Origin: Mycobacterium sp. MFM001
GTDB lineage: Bacteria > Actinomycetota > Actinomycetes > Mycobacteriales > Mycobacteriaceae
Assembly (NCBI RefSeq): GCF_003402475.1
Contig: NZ_BFAB01000002.1
Location: forward strand, 432,317-496,316
Direction of reading: 5' to 3'
Length of the DNA stretch: 64,000 bases
Part shown: positions 41,328-50,346 of the stretch, in pieces
How positions within the stretch are numbered: position 1 is the stretch's first letter
Layout: every line of letters starts with the position of its first letter
Program-made: the position numbers and the translations under genes
Notes under the pieces: generated by a model
Database searches by the model: none
What the model was told of the DNA's origin: nothing
What the model saw: only the letters and a program-made list of their open reading frames with translations

Positions 41328-41824
41328 ATCTCCAGGCTGGAGAGTTGGCCGATGATCTGGGCCGCCAGCGGATTCAGCGTTGCCATTCCGTCGCGCACCG
41401 CGTAGCGGGAGCCGGCGAGATTCACCACCAGGGTGCTGCCGGAGATGCCGGCCAAACCGCGCGACAGTCCGGCCTCGGTGATGCCGGCCGACAATCCAGA
41501 CGCGCGCAATGCCTCTGCAATGCCGAGGATTTCGCGGTCGAGAATGTCGCGGGTGGCTTCCGGGGTGACGTCCCGCGGGGTCACGCCGGTGCCGCCGACC
41601 GAGACCACCAGGTCCACCCCGCCGATCACGGCGGTGTTCAGCGCGTTGCGGATTTCCACCTCGTCGGCGGAGACGACCACCACACCGTCGACCAAGAATC
41701 CCGCCTCGGTGAGCAGCTCGGTAACCAAGGGACCACTGTGGTCCTCCTCGTCCCCGTGCGCCGTGCGATCGTCGACAACGACGACGAGTGCCCTGCCGAC
41801 CATGTCCGCACGCTGCTGTTCCAT
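41324..41824 (-). CDS. moaB2: Molybdenum cofactor biosynthesis MoaB/MogA-like protein
   Basis: The 166-residue protein is a MoCF-fold domain with SVGGTGVTPRDVTPE (about 80-94), the Gly-rich loop SRGLAGISGSTLVVNLAGS and DGMATLNPLAAQIIG. It matches MoaB2 (Rv0984), which in mycobacteria also binds pterin precursors and contacts SigH. The ATG at 41824 (MEQQRAD) agrees with that protein; upstream in-frame codons are rejected. It is 47 bp downstream of pepD in the same direction, part of a mprA-mprB-pepD-moaB2 string. Confidence 0.9.
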   Translation of the reverse strand: MEQQRADMVGRALVVVVDDRTAHGDEEDHSGPLVTELLTEAGFLVDGVVVVSADEVEIRNALNTAVIGGVDLVVSVGGTGVTPRDVTPEATRDILDREILGIAEALRASGLSAGITEAGLSRGLAGISGSTLVVNLAGSRYAVRDGMATLNPLAAQIIGQLSSLEI

Positions 41825-41871
41825 GGTTGCCACCGTATATCTGTGATCCGACCGCGGCCCGGCGACTCTCA

Positions 41872-43221
41872 TCACTTGTCCGCCTTACCCAAAGTGACCT
41901 GCACGGTCCGCGTGTCACCGGACGGATCGAGGTACGTCAGCGTGATCTTGTCGCCGGGTGCCCTCGACCGCACCGCTGCGACAAGGCCGTCGGCGCTGTT
42001 GATCGTGCGGTCGTTGACCTTGGTGACCACGACCCCGTTGGGCAGACCCGCGGCCGCCGCCGCGCCCCCCGGCACCACCTGCACCACCTTGGCGCCGTGC
42101 GCGCTCTTGTCGCTGGTGACCTGAACGCCCAGCGAGGCATGCGACGCCGTGCCGCTGCTGATCAGCTCGTCGGCGATGCGCTTGGCCTGGTCGATCGGGA
42201 TCGCGAAGCCCAGGCCGATCGAACCGCTCTGGCTGTCGGTGGAGTCGCCACCGAGCGTGGCGATCGCCGAGTTGACGCCGATCAGGTCACCGTTCATGTT
42301 CGTCAGCGCGCCACCCGAGTTGCCCGGGTTGATCGCGGCGTCAGTCTGGATGGCGTCGAGCACCGTGTTCTGGTTCCCGGTGTCCCCGGTGGTCGACACC
42401 GGCCGGTTGAGCGCGCTGACGATGCCGGTGGTTACCGTTCCTTCCAGACCGAGCGGGGAGCCGACGGCGATCACCGGCTGACCGACGACCAGGTTCGCCG
42501 ACGTGCCGAGGCTGATCGGGGCCAGCCCGGACACGCCTTGCACCTTGACCACCGCGATGTCGGTGGTGGGGTCGGCCCCGACCACGCTGAACGTCGCGGT
42601 CCGCCCGTCCGAGAACGTGACGGTGGTTTTGGGTCCCGCGTCGGGAGGCGCATTGTCGTGTTCGGCCTTGGCGGCCGCTGCGACGACGTGGTTGTTGGTC
42701 AGGATCAGCCCGTCGGAGGACAAGATGATGCCCGAACCCTCTTCGGACTGCCGGCCCAGATCGGTCTCCAGCATCACCACGCTGGGCACCACTTTGGCGG
42801 CCACCTGCTCGACGCTGCCGCTCGGCACGTTGGCGGCCGGCATGCTCGGCGCCGGCGCGCCCGGCAACCTGCTGCCCGGCATGGCGCTGGTCGGATGCGT
42901 GCTGTGCACGACCACCGACGCAGCCGCCCCACCGATACCGGCTGACACCACCGCGATAGCCAACGCACCAACGGCCAAAAGCCCTGCGCGAGAACGCTTT
43001 TCAGGGGCAGAAAGCGGGGCGGCGCTCGGGCTCGGGTTGGGCTGACCGGCACCGAACGGCGCGAACGGTTGCCGGTATGCCGGCTGCTGCGCGTAGCGCC
43101 AGTCGTACTGGGAATACGTTTGCTGCTGGCCCGGACCGGAATACGCCGGCATCGCAGGCTGATCGGATGCCGGACGGTATCCAGCTTGCGGCGGTGGCGA
43201 ATACCTCGGGTGATTCGTCAT
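41872..43221 (-). CDS. pepD: HtrA-like serine protease PepD
   Basis: The 449-residue protein has a Pro/Gln/Tyr-rich cytosolic N-terminus (about 1-90), one membrane helix (about 95-118), a trypsin-like domain and a C-terminal PDZ domain (about 350-440). The catalytic triad is visible: His in LTNNHVV (near 177), Asp in TDIAVVKV (near 222) and Ser in GNSGGAL (near 300). PepD (Rv0983) handles envelope protein stress and is under MprAB control. MprA-box-like repeats lie about 70 bp upstream. Confidence 0.95.
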   Translation of the reverse strand: MTNHPRYSPPPQAGYRPASDQPAMPAYSGPGQQQTYSQYDWRYAQQPAYRQPFAPFGAGQPNPSPSAAPLSAPEKRSRAGLLAVGALAIAVVSAGIGGAAASVVVHSTHPTSAMPGSRLPGAPAPSMPAANVPSGSVEQVAAKVVPSVVMLETDLGRQSEEGSGIILSSDGLILTNNHVVAAAAKAEHDNAPPDAGPKTTVTFSDGRTATFSVVGADPTTDIAVVKVQGVSGLAPISLGTSANLVVGQPVIAVGSPLGLEGTVTTGIVSALNRPVSTTGDTGNQNTVLDAIQTDAAINPGNSGGALTNMNGDLIGVNSAIATLGGDSTDSQSGSIGLGFAIPIDQAKRIADELISSGTASHASLGVQVTSDKSAHGAKVVQVVPGGAAAAAGLPNGVVVTKVNDRTINSADGLVAAVRSRAPGDKITLTYLDPSGDTRTVQVTLGKADK

Positions 43222-43284
43222 GCGCTAGGTCGCTCTTCCTCTACGTGTCGCGGTCGGACTCAACAGTAACTGCAACTACCTTGC

Positions 43285-44787
43285 CTACGTGGACTGAGAA
43301 TCGACTGAGATAACGTTCTCCGCTCCCGGAGAGTTTCCCCCGGTCTCGGCGCCCCCGCCGTCCGGCCCCGGCTGCGGCGCCACCGGCAGCGGCCGCCCGG
43401 GTAACAATACGTACACCGTCGTCCCGGGCGGTTGCCCTCCCGGCACGGTGTCCTCGATGCGCAGCGCCCCACCGTGTTTGAGCACCACTTGTTTGACGAT
43501 CGCCAATCCCAGGCCAGAACCGGGCATCGCCCGCGCCGACGCCGACCGGAAGAAACGTTCGAACACCAGGTGGCGCTCGTGTGGCGGGATGCCCGGGCCG
43601 TAGTCGGAGACCACCAGCTCTGCGTGCGACGGGTCGAGCTGGGTCATCCGCACGCCGATCCGCCCGCCCGACGGGCTCCACTTGGCGGCGTTGTCCAGCA
43701 AGTTCAGCACCGCCCGCGACAGGCCCGCGGCGTCGCCGTAGACCTGCCACGGGATCACCTGCACGTCGAAGTCGACGTCGTTGCGGCGCCGTCGCACCCG
43801 CTCCAGGCAGCGGTCGATGACCTCGCCCATGTCGACCGGCTCATGCACCACCTCGCCGACGTCGCCGCGGGTGAGGTCGACCAAATCGCCGACGAGCGTG
43901 GACAATTCCTCGATCTGGGCGATGACGTCGGCACGCAGATCAATCATCTCCTGCTCGGGCAGCCGCGGCGCGCCGGGCGCCATCGACGCCATCAACAGTT
44001 CGACGTTGGTGCGCAGCGATGTCAGCGGCGTGCGCAGCTCATGACCGGCGTCGGTGACCAACCGGGCCTGGCGTTCCCGCGACTCGGCCAGGGCTGCCAG
44101 CATCAGGTTGAACGCCTCGGTGAGCCGGGCCAGTTCGTCGCTGCCGAACACCGGAATGGGTCGCAGGTCGTCGGTGCGCGCCACCCGCTCGGCGGCCTCG
44201 GTGAGCTGCGCGACGGGCCGCAGCCCGGCTCGGGTGACCATCCCCCCGGCGACCGCGGCCACCGCGACGCCGACCCCGCCGACGATCAGCAGTACCCAGC
44301 GCAGTTTCAGCATCACCGCGTCGGTGGGGGCCAGGCTCTTGGAGATCAGCAGCGAGCTGCCGTTGGGCAGGTGAATGGCCAGCACACGCTGGTCGGCGGC
44401 CGTGCGCCGAGACATCAGCAGGTCCCCGCGGATGACTGCTTTCTCCGGCGGCCCGACCGGCAGCGTCTGGCCCGTCTGATTGGCGGTGAACACGTAGCGG
44501 CCGGGGTTGACCAGCATTGCGTTGACGTCCGAATATGCGGTTCCCTCAATGGCTTTGCCAGGGTCGGCCGCCAGTGACCCGCTGGCGATCAGCAGCTGCG
44601 CGCGGCTTTGCAGCTGGTTGTCGATGTCCTTGTACAGGGCCGCGGAGATCACCGCGTAGACAGCGACCGCCATCAGCACGACGACCATCGCCACCATGGA
44701 CATCGCCAGCAGCATCACCCGCCACCGCAGGGACAACGAGGTGGTGGCTCGCAGTGGAGCGCGACGCCGCTGGCGGAATCGAAGCAT
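43285..44787 (-). CDS. mprB: Sensor histidine kinase MprB
   Basis: The 500-residue protein has two membrane helices (about 26-50 and 165-187) around an outside sensor domain, a HAMP linker, the phospho-acceptor His in DAGHELRTPLTSL (near 249) and an ATPase domain. The latter shows NLLDNAAKWSP, DYGPGIP and GSGLGLAIVKQVV. MprB (Rv0982) senses envelope stress and phosphorylates MprA. Its start shares one base with the mprA stop (TGATG). The tail is Pro/Gly-rich. Confidence 0.96.
   Translation of the reverse strand: MLRFRQRRRAPLRATTSLSLRWRVMLLAMSMVAMVVVLMAVAVYAVISAALYKDIDNQLQSRAQLLIASGSLAADPGKAIEGTAYSDVNAMLVNPGRYVFTANQTGQTLPVGPPEKAVIRGDLLMSRRTAADQRVLAIHLPNGSSLLISKSLAPTDAVMLKLRWVLLIVGGVGVAVAAVAGGMVTRAGLRPVAQLTEAAERVARTDDLRPIPVFGSDELARLTEAFNLMLAALAESRERQARLVTDAGHELRTPLTSLRTNVELLMASMAPGAPRLPEQEMIDLRADVIAQIEELSTLVGDLVDLTRGDVGEVVHEPVDMGEVIDRCLERVRRRRNDVDFDVQVIPWQVYGDAAGLSRAVLNLLDNAAKWSPSGGRIGVRMTQLDPSHAELVVSDYGPGIPPHERHLVFERFFRSASARAMPGSGLGLAIVKQVVLKHGGALRIEDTVPGGQPPGTTVYVLLPGRPLPVAPQPGPDGGGAETGGNSPGAENVISVDSQST
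43292..43310 (-). promoter_or_regulatory. MprA-box-like direct repeat before pepD
   Basis: On the minus strand TCTCAGTC-GAT-TCTCAGTC: two identical 8-mers with an 11-bp period. The MprA site is known as two loosely conserved 8-bp direct repeats with a CTCAG core. The repeat lies inside the last codons of mprB, about 70 bp before the pepD start. Confidence 0.75.
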
Positions 44788-45488
44788 CAGGGAGGGGTTT
44801 CGCGAAGCACGTAACCCACGCCGCGAACAGTGTGGATCAGCCGCGGCTCGCCATCGGCTTCGGTCTTGCGGCGCAGGTATCCGACGTATACCTCCAGTGC
44901 ATTGCCAGAGGTGGGAAAGTCGAATCCCCACACCTCCTCGAGAATGCGGCTGCGGGTCAGGACTCGCCTCGGATTGGAGATCAGCATTTCCAGCAGAGCG
45001 AATTCGGTACGCGTCAGGCTGATTTGGCGTTGCCCGCGGGTGACTTCGCGGGTTACCGGGTCGAGGGTGAGATCGGAGAACGTCAAAGGAGCCGAGTCGG
45101 CGGAATCGTCAGGCTGGGTACGGCGCAGCAGCGCGCGCAACCGGGCCAGCAGCTCTTCGAGGGCGAACGGCTTGGGCAGGTAGTCGTCGGCGCCGGCGTC
45201 CAGGCCGGCCACCCGCTCCGAGATCGCGTCGCGGGCGGTCAGCACCAGGATCGGCAGGTCGTCGCCGGTGCTGCGCAACTGGCGGCACACTTCCAGGCCG
45301 TCCAGCCGCGGCATCATGACGTCCAGGACCAGGGCGTCGGGCCGGTCGTTGGTGATGACGTCGAGGGCCTTGACGCCGTCCTCGGCCAACGCCACCGAGT
45401 AGCCGTTGAAGGACAGGGACCGGCGCAGCGACTCGCGGACCGCGCGGTCGTCGTCGACGACAAGGATTCGCACGGCCACCAGTGTCAT
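44787..45488 (-). CDS. mprA: Response regulator MprA
   Basis: The 233-residue protein is an OmpR-class regulator. The receiver domain has [15 protein letters not shown], the phospho-acceptor Asp in [12 protein letters not shown] (near residue 56) and Lys in YLPKPF. The DNA-binding winged helix (about 135-230) includes [31 protein letters not shown]. It is nearly identical in pattern to MprA (Rv0981), which controls pepD, sigB and sigE. A GTG three codons in would give the M. tuberculosis-like start. Confidence 0.96.
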   Translation of the reverse strand: MTLVAVRILVVDDDRAVRESLRRSLSFNGYSVALAEDGVKALDVITNDRPDALVLDVMMPRLDGLEVCRQLRSTGDDLPILVLTARDAISERVAGLDAGADDYLPKPFALEELLARLRALLRRTQPDDSADSAPLTFSDLTLDPVTREVTRGQRQISLTRTEFALLEMLISNPRRVLTRSRILEEVWGFDFPTSGNALEVYVGYLRRKTEADGEPRLIHTVRGVGYVLRETPP

Positions 45489-45496
45489 CCAATCGG

Positions 45497-45514
45497 CTGA
45501 GAGCGACCTAAGAG
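45497..45514 (-). promoter_or_regulatory. Degenerate MprA-box-like repeat before mprA
   Basis: On the minus strand CTCTTAG then CTCTCAG, again with an 11-bp period, ending about 9 bp before the mprA ATG. It agrees with autoregulation of mprAB. The match is weaker than the pepD box. Confidence 0.5.
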
Positions 45515-45536
45515 ACGCGCCGCTCCCGCTGGCGGT

Positions 45537-45710
45537 CTAGCGGCGGTCGAGGTCGATCAGACCGAGGCGCGCCGCCTTGAGCAGCCGACGCGGCACCTTG
45601 TGCCGCTGACCGGCGACCGTCACGCCGACGAGTTGCGGCTTCTCGGCCTTCCACTGCGCGCGCCGGCTACGGGTGTTCGCGCGCGACATCCTGCGCTTGG
45701 GCACAGCCAT
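45537..45710 (-). CDS. rpmF: 50S ribosomal protein bL32
   Basis: The 57-residue product reads [20 protein letters not shown] at its start and ends GLIDLDRR, the usual mycobacterial L32. It has no C-terminal Cys pair, so it is the zinc-free form. A strong AAGGAGAAG site precedes the ATG. It is divergent from the atuA operon and lies just upstream of mprA in the same direction, as in M. tuberculosis (Rv0979A). Confidence 0.95.
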   Translation of the reverse strand: MAVPKRRMSRANTRSRRAQWKAEKPQLVGVTVAGQRHKVPRRLLKAARLGLIDLDRR

Positions 45711-45876
45711 GATCGAGCTTCTCCTTGACGAGGGTGGTTGCCGCGCAGGTACCAGCGGCGACGGGTTCCGATCAGGATACCCGGTGGCCAGCGGCGGTTA
45801 CAAAATGCCCGCTGCGCTGACAGCATTGATTAGGTGCAGGCTGGCACATCTTGACGCGCTACCCGCGGTACCCGCT

Positions 45877-45892
45877 AACCTACCGGTTGGTT
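45877..45892. promoter_or_regulatory. Palindromic operator candidate before the atuA operon
   Basis: AACCTACCGGTTGGTT is a 16-bp dyad with one mismatched pair, centred on ACC|GGT. It lies 5-17 bp before the possible atuA starts at 45898 and 45910. The size and symmetry fit a TetR-type repressor site of the sort that controls acyl-CoA operons; the regulator is not in this window. Confidence 0.5.
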
Positions 45893-45909
45893 GATAGATG
45901 GGGTTTGGG

Positions 45910-47604
45910 ATGACTTCTGGGGTTCGGATCGGGAACTGCTCAGGGTTCTACGGCGACCGCCTCTCGGCGATGCGCGAAATGCTCACCGGCGGCGAGCTGG
46001 ACTACCTGACCGGCGACTACCTGGCCGAACTGACCATGCTCATCCTGGGCCGCGACAAGATGAAGCACCCCGAGCGCGGCTACGCCAAGACGTTTCTGAC
46101 CCAGCTCGAGGAGTGTCTGGGCCTCGCCCATGACCGCGGCGTGCGGATCGTGGCCAACGCCGGCGGCCTGAACCCGGCCGGCCTGGCCGACGCCGTGCGG
46201 ACGCTGGCCGAGCGGCTGGGCGTCCCGGCGCGGGTGGCCCACGTCGAGGGCGACGACTTGGCGCCGCGCGCCGAGGAGCTGGGGCTGGGCACGCCGCTGA
46301 CCGCTAACGCCTACCTGGGCGCCTGGGGCATCGTGGACTGCCTGAACAGCGGCGCCGACGTCGTCGTCACCGGCCGGGTGACCGACGCGTCGGTGATCGT
46401 CGGACCGGCCGCCGCGCACTTCGGCTGGGGCCGCACCGACTACGACCGGCTGGCAGGGGCGGTGGTCGCCGGTCACGTCATCGAATGCGGCGTGCAGGCC
46501 ACCGGCGGCAACTACTCGTTCTTCACCGAAATCCCCGACCTGACCTATGCCGGGTTCCCGCTGGCCGAAATCCACGCCGACGGCTCGTCGGTGATCACCA
46601 AACACCCCGGCACCGGAGGTCTGGTCAGCGTCGACACGGTCACCGCGCAACTGCTCTACGAGATCACCGGCGCCCGCTACGCCAACCCGGACGTCACCGC
46701 GCGGATGGACAGCGCCGAGTTGTCGTCTGACGGCCCGGATCGGGTGCGGATCAGCGGGGTGGTCGGCGAGCCGCCGCCGCCGACGTACAAGGTGTCGCTG
46801 AACAGCATCGGCGGTTTCCGCAACGCGATGACATTCGTGCTGACCGGTTTGGACATCGAGGCCAAGGCCGAGTTGGTGCGACGCCAGCTGGAATCCAGCC
46901 TCACCGCCAAACCCGCCGAGCTGGAGTGGACGCTGGCCCGCACCGACCACCCCGACGCCGACACCGAGGAGGCGGCCAGCGCGCTGCTGCGCTGCGTGGT
47001 CCGCGACCCCGACCCGGCCAACGTCGGTCGCCAATTCTCTTCGGCAGCAGTCGAATTAGCGCTGGCCAGCTACCCGGGCTTCACAGTGACCGCCCCGCCG
47101 GGCGAGGGTCAGGTGTACGGCGTCTTCACCCCCGGCTACGTCGACGCGGCGTCGGTCCCGCATGTCGCCGTGCACGACGACGGTACTCGGGTCGAGATTC
47201 CTTGTGCCAACGAGACTTTCGAGTTGGCACCGGCCTCCTCACCTGCTCTGCCAGAGCCGTTGCCGGCCGGCCCGACGCGGCGGTTGCCCTTGGGCGTGGT
47301 GGCGGGCGCGCGCAGCGGAGACAAGGGCGGGTCGGCCAACGTCGGTGTGTGGGTGCGCACCGACGAGCAGTGGCGGTGGCTGGTGCACACGCTGACCGTC
47401 GAGCTGTTGCGCGAGCTGCTGCCCGAGACCGCCGACCTGCCGGTCACCCGGCACGTGCTGCCCAACCTGCGCGCGGTGAACTTCGTCATCGAGGACATCC
47501 TCGGTCAGGGCGTGGCCTATCAGGCCCGCTTCGATCCGCAGGCAAAAGGTTTGGGTGAATGGCTGCGCAGCCGTCACGTCGACATTCCGGAAAGGATCTT
47601 GTGA
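45910..47604 (+). CDS. atuA: Acyclic terpene utilisation protein AtuA (DUF1446)
   Basis: The 564-residue protein is full-length AtuA: an N-terminal DUF1446 domain with VRIGNCSGFYGDR, LTGDYLAELTMLIL and RIVANAGGLNP (to about 440), and the C-terminal AtuA-like ferredoxin-fold region with ARSGDKGGSANVGVW. It is essential for geranyl/citronellyl degradation in Pseudomonas, but its reaction is not established. The ATG at 45910 or one at 45898 may be used; the latter is just 5 bp from the operator dyad. It overlaps fadE13 by 4 bp. By synteny it corresponds to Rv0976c. Confidence 0.85.
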   Translation: MTSGVRIGNCSGFYGDRLSAMREMLTGGELDYLTGDYLAELTMLILGRDKMKHPERGYAKTFLTQLEECLGLAHDRGVRIVANAGGLNPAGLADAVRTLAERLGVPARVAHVEGDDLAPRAEELGLGTPLTANAYLGAWGIVDCLNSGADVVVTGRVTDASVIVGPAAAHFGWGRTDYDRLAGAVVAGHVIECGVQATGGNYSFFTEIPDLTYAGFPLAEIHADGSSVITKHPGTGGLVSVDTVTAQLLYEITGARYANPDVTARMDSAELSSDGPDRVRISGVVGEPPPPTYKVSLNSIGGFRNAMTFVLTGLDIEAKAELVRRQLESSLTAKPAELEWTLARTDHPDADTEEAASALLRCVVRDPDPANVGRQFSSAAVELALASYPGFTVTAPPGEGQVYGVFTPGYVDAASVPHVAVHDDGTRVEIPCANETFELAPASSPALPEPLPAGPTRRLPLGVVAGARSGDKGGSANVGVWVRTDEQWRWLVHTLTVELLRELLPETADLPVTRHVLPNLRAVNFVIEDILGQGVAYQARFDPQAKGLGEWLRSRHVDIPERIL

Positions 47605-48749
47605 GTATCTGGACCACCCCGGAGCGCGACCAGCTCCGAAAGACCGTGCGCTCGTTCGCCGAACGCGAGATCCTCCCGCACGTCGACGAGTGGGAGCGCA
47701 TCGGCGAGTTGCCCCGCGACCTGCACCGCCGTGCCGGCGAAGCGGGTCTGCTGGGCGCGGGGTTCCCCGAAGCTGTCGGCGGCGGTGGCGGCGACGGCGC
47801 CGACGCCGTGGTCATCTGCGAGGAGATGCACGAAGCCGGTGCGCCGGGAGGCGTGTTCGCGTCGTTGTTCACGTGTGGGATCGCGGTGCCGCACATGATC
47901 GCATCGGGCGACGATCGGCTGATCGAGGAATTCGTGCGGCCGACGCTGCGCGGGGAAAAGATCGGCGCGCTGGCCATCACCGAGCCCGGCGGCGGCTCCG
48001 ACGTCGGGCATCTGCGCACGACTGCGGTGCGCGACGGCGACCACTACGTGGTCAACGGCGCCAAGACCTACATCACCTCCGGGGTGCGCGCCGACTATGT
48101 CGTGACCGCGGTGCGCACGGGCGGACCTGGGGCAGCGGGTGTTTCGCTGCTGGTGGTAGAGAAGGGCACGCCGGGTTTCGAGGTGACGCGCAAGCTGGAC
48201 AAGATGGGCTGGCGGTCCTCCGACACCGCCGAGTTGTCGTACACCGACGCGCGGGTTCCGGCGGCCAATCTGGTGGGCGCGGAGAACAGTGGTTTCACCC
48301 AGATCGCTGCTGCTTTTGTGGCTGAACGGATTGGCCTCGCGGCACAGGCGTATTCGAGTGCGCAGCGCTGTCTAGACCTGACGGTGCAATGGTGCCGGGA
48401 CAGGGATACGTTCGGCCGGCCGCTGATCTCGCGGCAGGCGGTGCAGAACACGCTGGCCGAGATGGCTCGCCGGATCGACGTCGCGCGGGTGTACTCGCGC
48501 AACGTGGTGGAGCGTCAGCTCGCCGGCGAGACCAACCTGATTGCGCAGGTGTGCTTCGCCAAGAACACCGCGGTGGAATCCGGCGAATGGGTGGCCCACC
48601 AAGCCGTCCAGCTGTTCGGCGGGATGGGGTATATGGCAGAGTCCGAAGTCGAGCGGCAGTATCGCGACATGCGCATCCTGGGTATCGGCGGCGGCACCAC
48701 CGAAATCCTCACGTCGCTGGCCGCGAAAACCCTGGGATTCCAATCATGA
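47601..48749 (+). CDS. fadE13: Acyl-CoA dehydrogenase FadE13
   Basis: The 382-residue protein has the acyl-CoA dehydrogenase layout: an alpha N-domain with LRKTVRSFAEREILPHVDEWE, the beta domain with ALAITEPGGGSDVGHLRTTA and TYITSG, and the C-domain with QLFGGMGYMAESEVERQYRDMRI. It puts a double bond into an acyl-CoA with FAD. By position it fits Rv0975c and the citronellyl-CoA dehydrogenase role (AtuD). The GTG start overlaps the atuA stop, and the end overlaps accD2 by 4 bp. Confidence 0.9.
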   Translation: MSIWTTPERDQLRKTVRSFAEREILPHVDEWERIGELPRDLHRRAGEAGLLGAGFPEAVGGGGGDGADAVVICEEMHEAGAPGGVFASLFTCGIAVPHMIASGDDRLIEEFVRPTLRGEKIGALAITEPGGGSDVGHLRTTAVRDGDHYVVNGAKTYITSGVRADYVVTAVRTGGPGAAGVSLLVVEKGTPGFEVTRKLDKMGWRSSDTAELSYTDARVPAANLVGAENSGFTQIAAAFVAERIGLAAQAYSSAQRCLDLTVQWCRDRDTFGRPLISRQAVQNTLAEMARRIDVARVYSRNVVERQLAGETNLIAQVCFAKNTAVESGEWVAHQAVQLFGGMGYMAESEVERQYRDMRILGIGGGTTEILTSLAAKTLGFQS

Positions 48750-50341
48750 CCGCGTTACAGACGACGCTGGACCTTCATGCGCCCGCATACACGGAGGCGG
48801 CGGAGGCGTTGTCCACCAAGCTCGACGAGATCAACGGCGAGCTGGCCAAGGCGCTGGCCGGCGGCGGCCCGAAATACGTCGAGCGCCACCACGCCCGCGG
48901 CAAGCTCACCGCGCGGGAGCGCATCGAGTTGCTGATCGACCCGGACTCGCCGTTCCTGGAGCTGAGCCCCTTGGCGGCCTACGGCACCGCATTCACCGTG
49001 GGCGCCAGCCTGGTCGTCGGCATCGGCGCGGTGTCGGGGGTGGAGTGCATGATCGTCGCCAACGACCCGACCGTCAAGGGTGGCACCAGCAACCCGTGGA
49101 CGCTGCGGAAGATCTTGCGGGCCAACCAGATCGCGTTCGAGAACCGGCTACCGGTGATTTCGCTGGTGGAATCCGGCGGAGCGGACCTGCCCACCCAGAA
49201 GGAGATCTTCATCCCGGGTGGGCGGATGTTCCGCGACCTGACCCGGCTCTCGGCGGCCGGAATCCCCACGATTGCCCTGGTGTTCGGCAACTCCACCGCG
49301 GGCGGGGCCTACATCCCCGGCATGTCGGATCACGTGGTGATGATCAAGGAACGCTCGAAGGTATTCCTGGCCGGCCCCCCTCTGGTCAAGATGGCCACTG
49401 GCGAGGAATCCGACGACGAATCGCTGGGCGGCGCCGAAATGCACGCCCGCATCTCGGGATTGGCCGACTACTTCGCCGTCGACGAGCTCGACGCGATCCG
49501 GATCGGTCGCCGCATCGTGGCGCGACTGAACTGGGTCAAAAAGGGGCCGACGCCCGGCCCGGTCACCGAGCCGCTGTTCGACGCCGACGAGCTGATCGGC
49601 ATCGTGCCGTCGGACCTGCGCATCCCGTTCGACCCCCGCGAGGTGATCGCCCGCATTGTCGACGGCTCCGAATTCGACGAATTCAAGCCGATGTACGGCT
49701 CGTCGCTGGTGACCGGCTGGGCCCGGCTGCACGGCTATCCGCTGGGCATCCTGGCCAACGCCCGCGGCGTGTTGTTCAGTGAAGAATCCCAGAAGGCCAC
49801 CCAGTTCATCCAGCTGGCCAACCGCTCCGACACGCCATTGTTGTTCTTGCACAACACCACCGGCTACATGGTGGGCAAGGACTACGAAGAAGGCGGGATG
49901 ATCAAGCACGGCTCGATGATGATCAACGCCGTGTCGAACTCGACGGTCCCTCACATTTCGCTGCTGATCGGCGCGTCCTACGGCGCCGGCCATTACGGCA
50001 TGTGCGGGAGGGCGTACGATCCGCGGTTCTTGTTCGCCTGGCCGTCGGCCAAGTCCGCCGTGATGGGCGGCGCCCAGCTGGCCGGTGTGCTGTCGATCGT
50101 CAGCCGCGCCGCCGCGCAAGCCCGGGGGCAGCAGGTCGACGAAGAGGCCGACGCCGCGATGCGGGCCGCCGTCGAGGGCCAGATCGAAGCCGAGTCACTG
50201 CCGTTGGTGCTGTCCGGGATGCTCTACGACGACGGCGTCATCGACCCCCGCGACACCCGCACGGTGCTGGGAATGTGCTTGTCCGCCATCGCCAATGCCC
50301 CGATCGAGGGGACGTCGAACTTCGGCGTCTTTCGGATGTGA
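48746..50341 (+). CDS. accD2: Acyl-CoA carboxylase beta (carboxyltransferase) subunit AccD2
   Basis: The 531-residue protein has the two carboxyltransferase crotonase-like halves: VESGGADLPTQ, FGNSTAGGAYIPGMSD, then FLHNTTGYMVG and GASYGAGHYGMCGRAY. This pattern is nearest to the methylcrotonyl/geranyl-CoA class. The protein moves the carboxyl from biotin to the acyl-CoA. The biotin-carrying alpha subunit, accA2, starts 5 bp downstream. Corresponds to Rv0974c. The acyl substrate of the AccA2-D2 pair in mycobacteria is not settled. Confidence 0.92.
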   Translation: MTALQTTLDLHAPAYTEAAEALSTKLDEINGELAKALAGGGPKYVERHHARGKLTARERIELLIDPDSPFLELSPLAAYGTAFTVGASLVVGIGAVSGVECMIVANDPTVKGGTSNPWTLRKILRANQIAFENRLPVISLVESGGADLPTQKEIFIPGGRMFRDLTRLSAAGIPTIALVFGNSTAGGAYIPGMSDHVVMIKERSKVFLAGPPLVKMATGEESDDESLGGAEMHARISGLADYFAVDELDAIRIGRRIVARLNWVKKGPTPGPVTEPLFDADELIGIVPSDLRIPFDPREVIARIVDGSEFDEFKPMYGSSLVTGWARLHGYPLGILANARGVLFSEESQKATQFIQLANRSDTPLLFLHNTTGYMVGKDYEEGGMIKHGSMMINAVSNSTVPHISLLIGASYGAGHYGMCGRAYDPRFLFAWPSAKSAVMGGAQLAGVLSIVSRAAAQARGQQVDEEADAAMRAAVEGQIEAESLPLVLSGMLYDDGVIDPRDTRTVLGMCLSAIANAPIEGTSNFGVFRM

Positions 50342-50346
50342 GTCAG

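Noticed and set aside
45940..47034. Antisense ORF of 364 codons within atuA
   Set aside because: GC-rich shadow frame with Val/Gly/Arg-biased composition. The plus-strand frame has full family similarity and operon overlaps.
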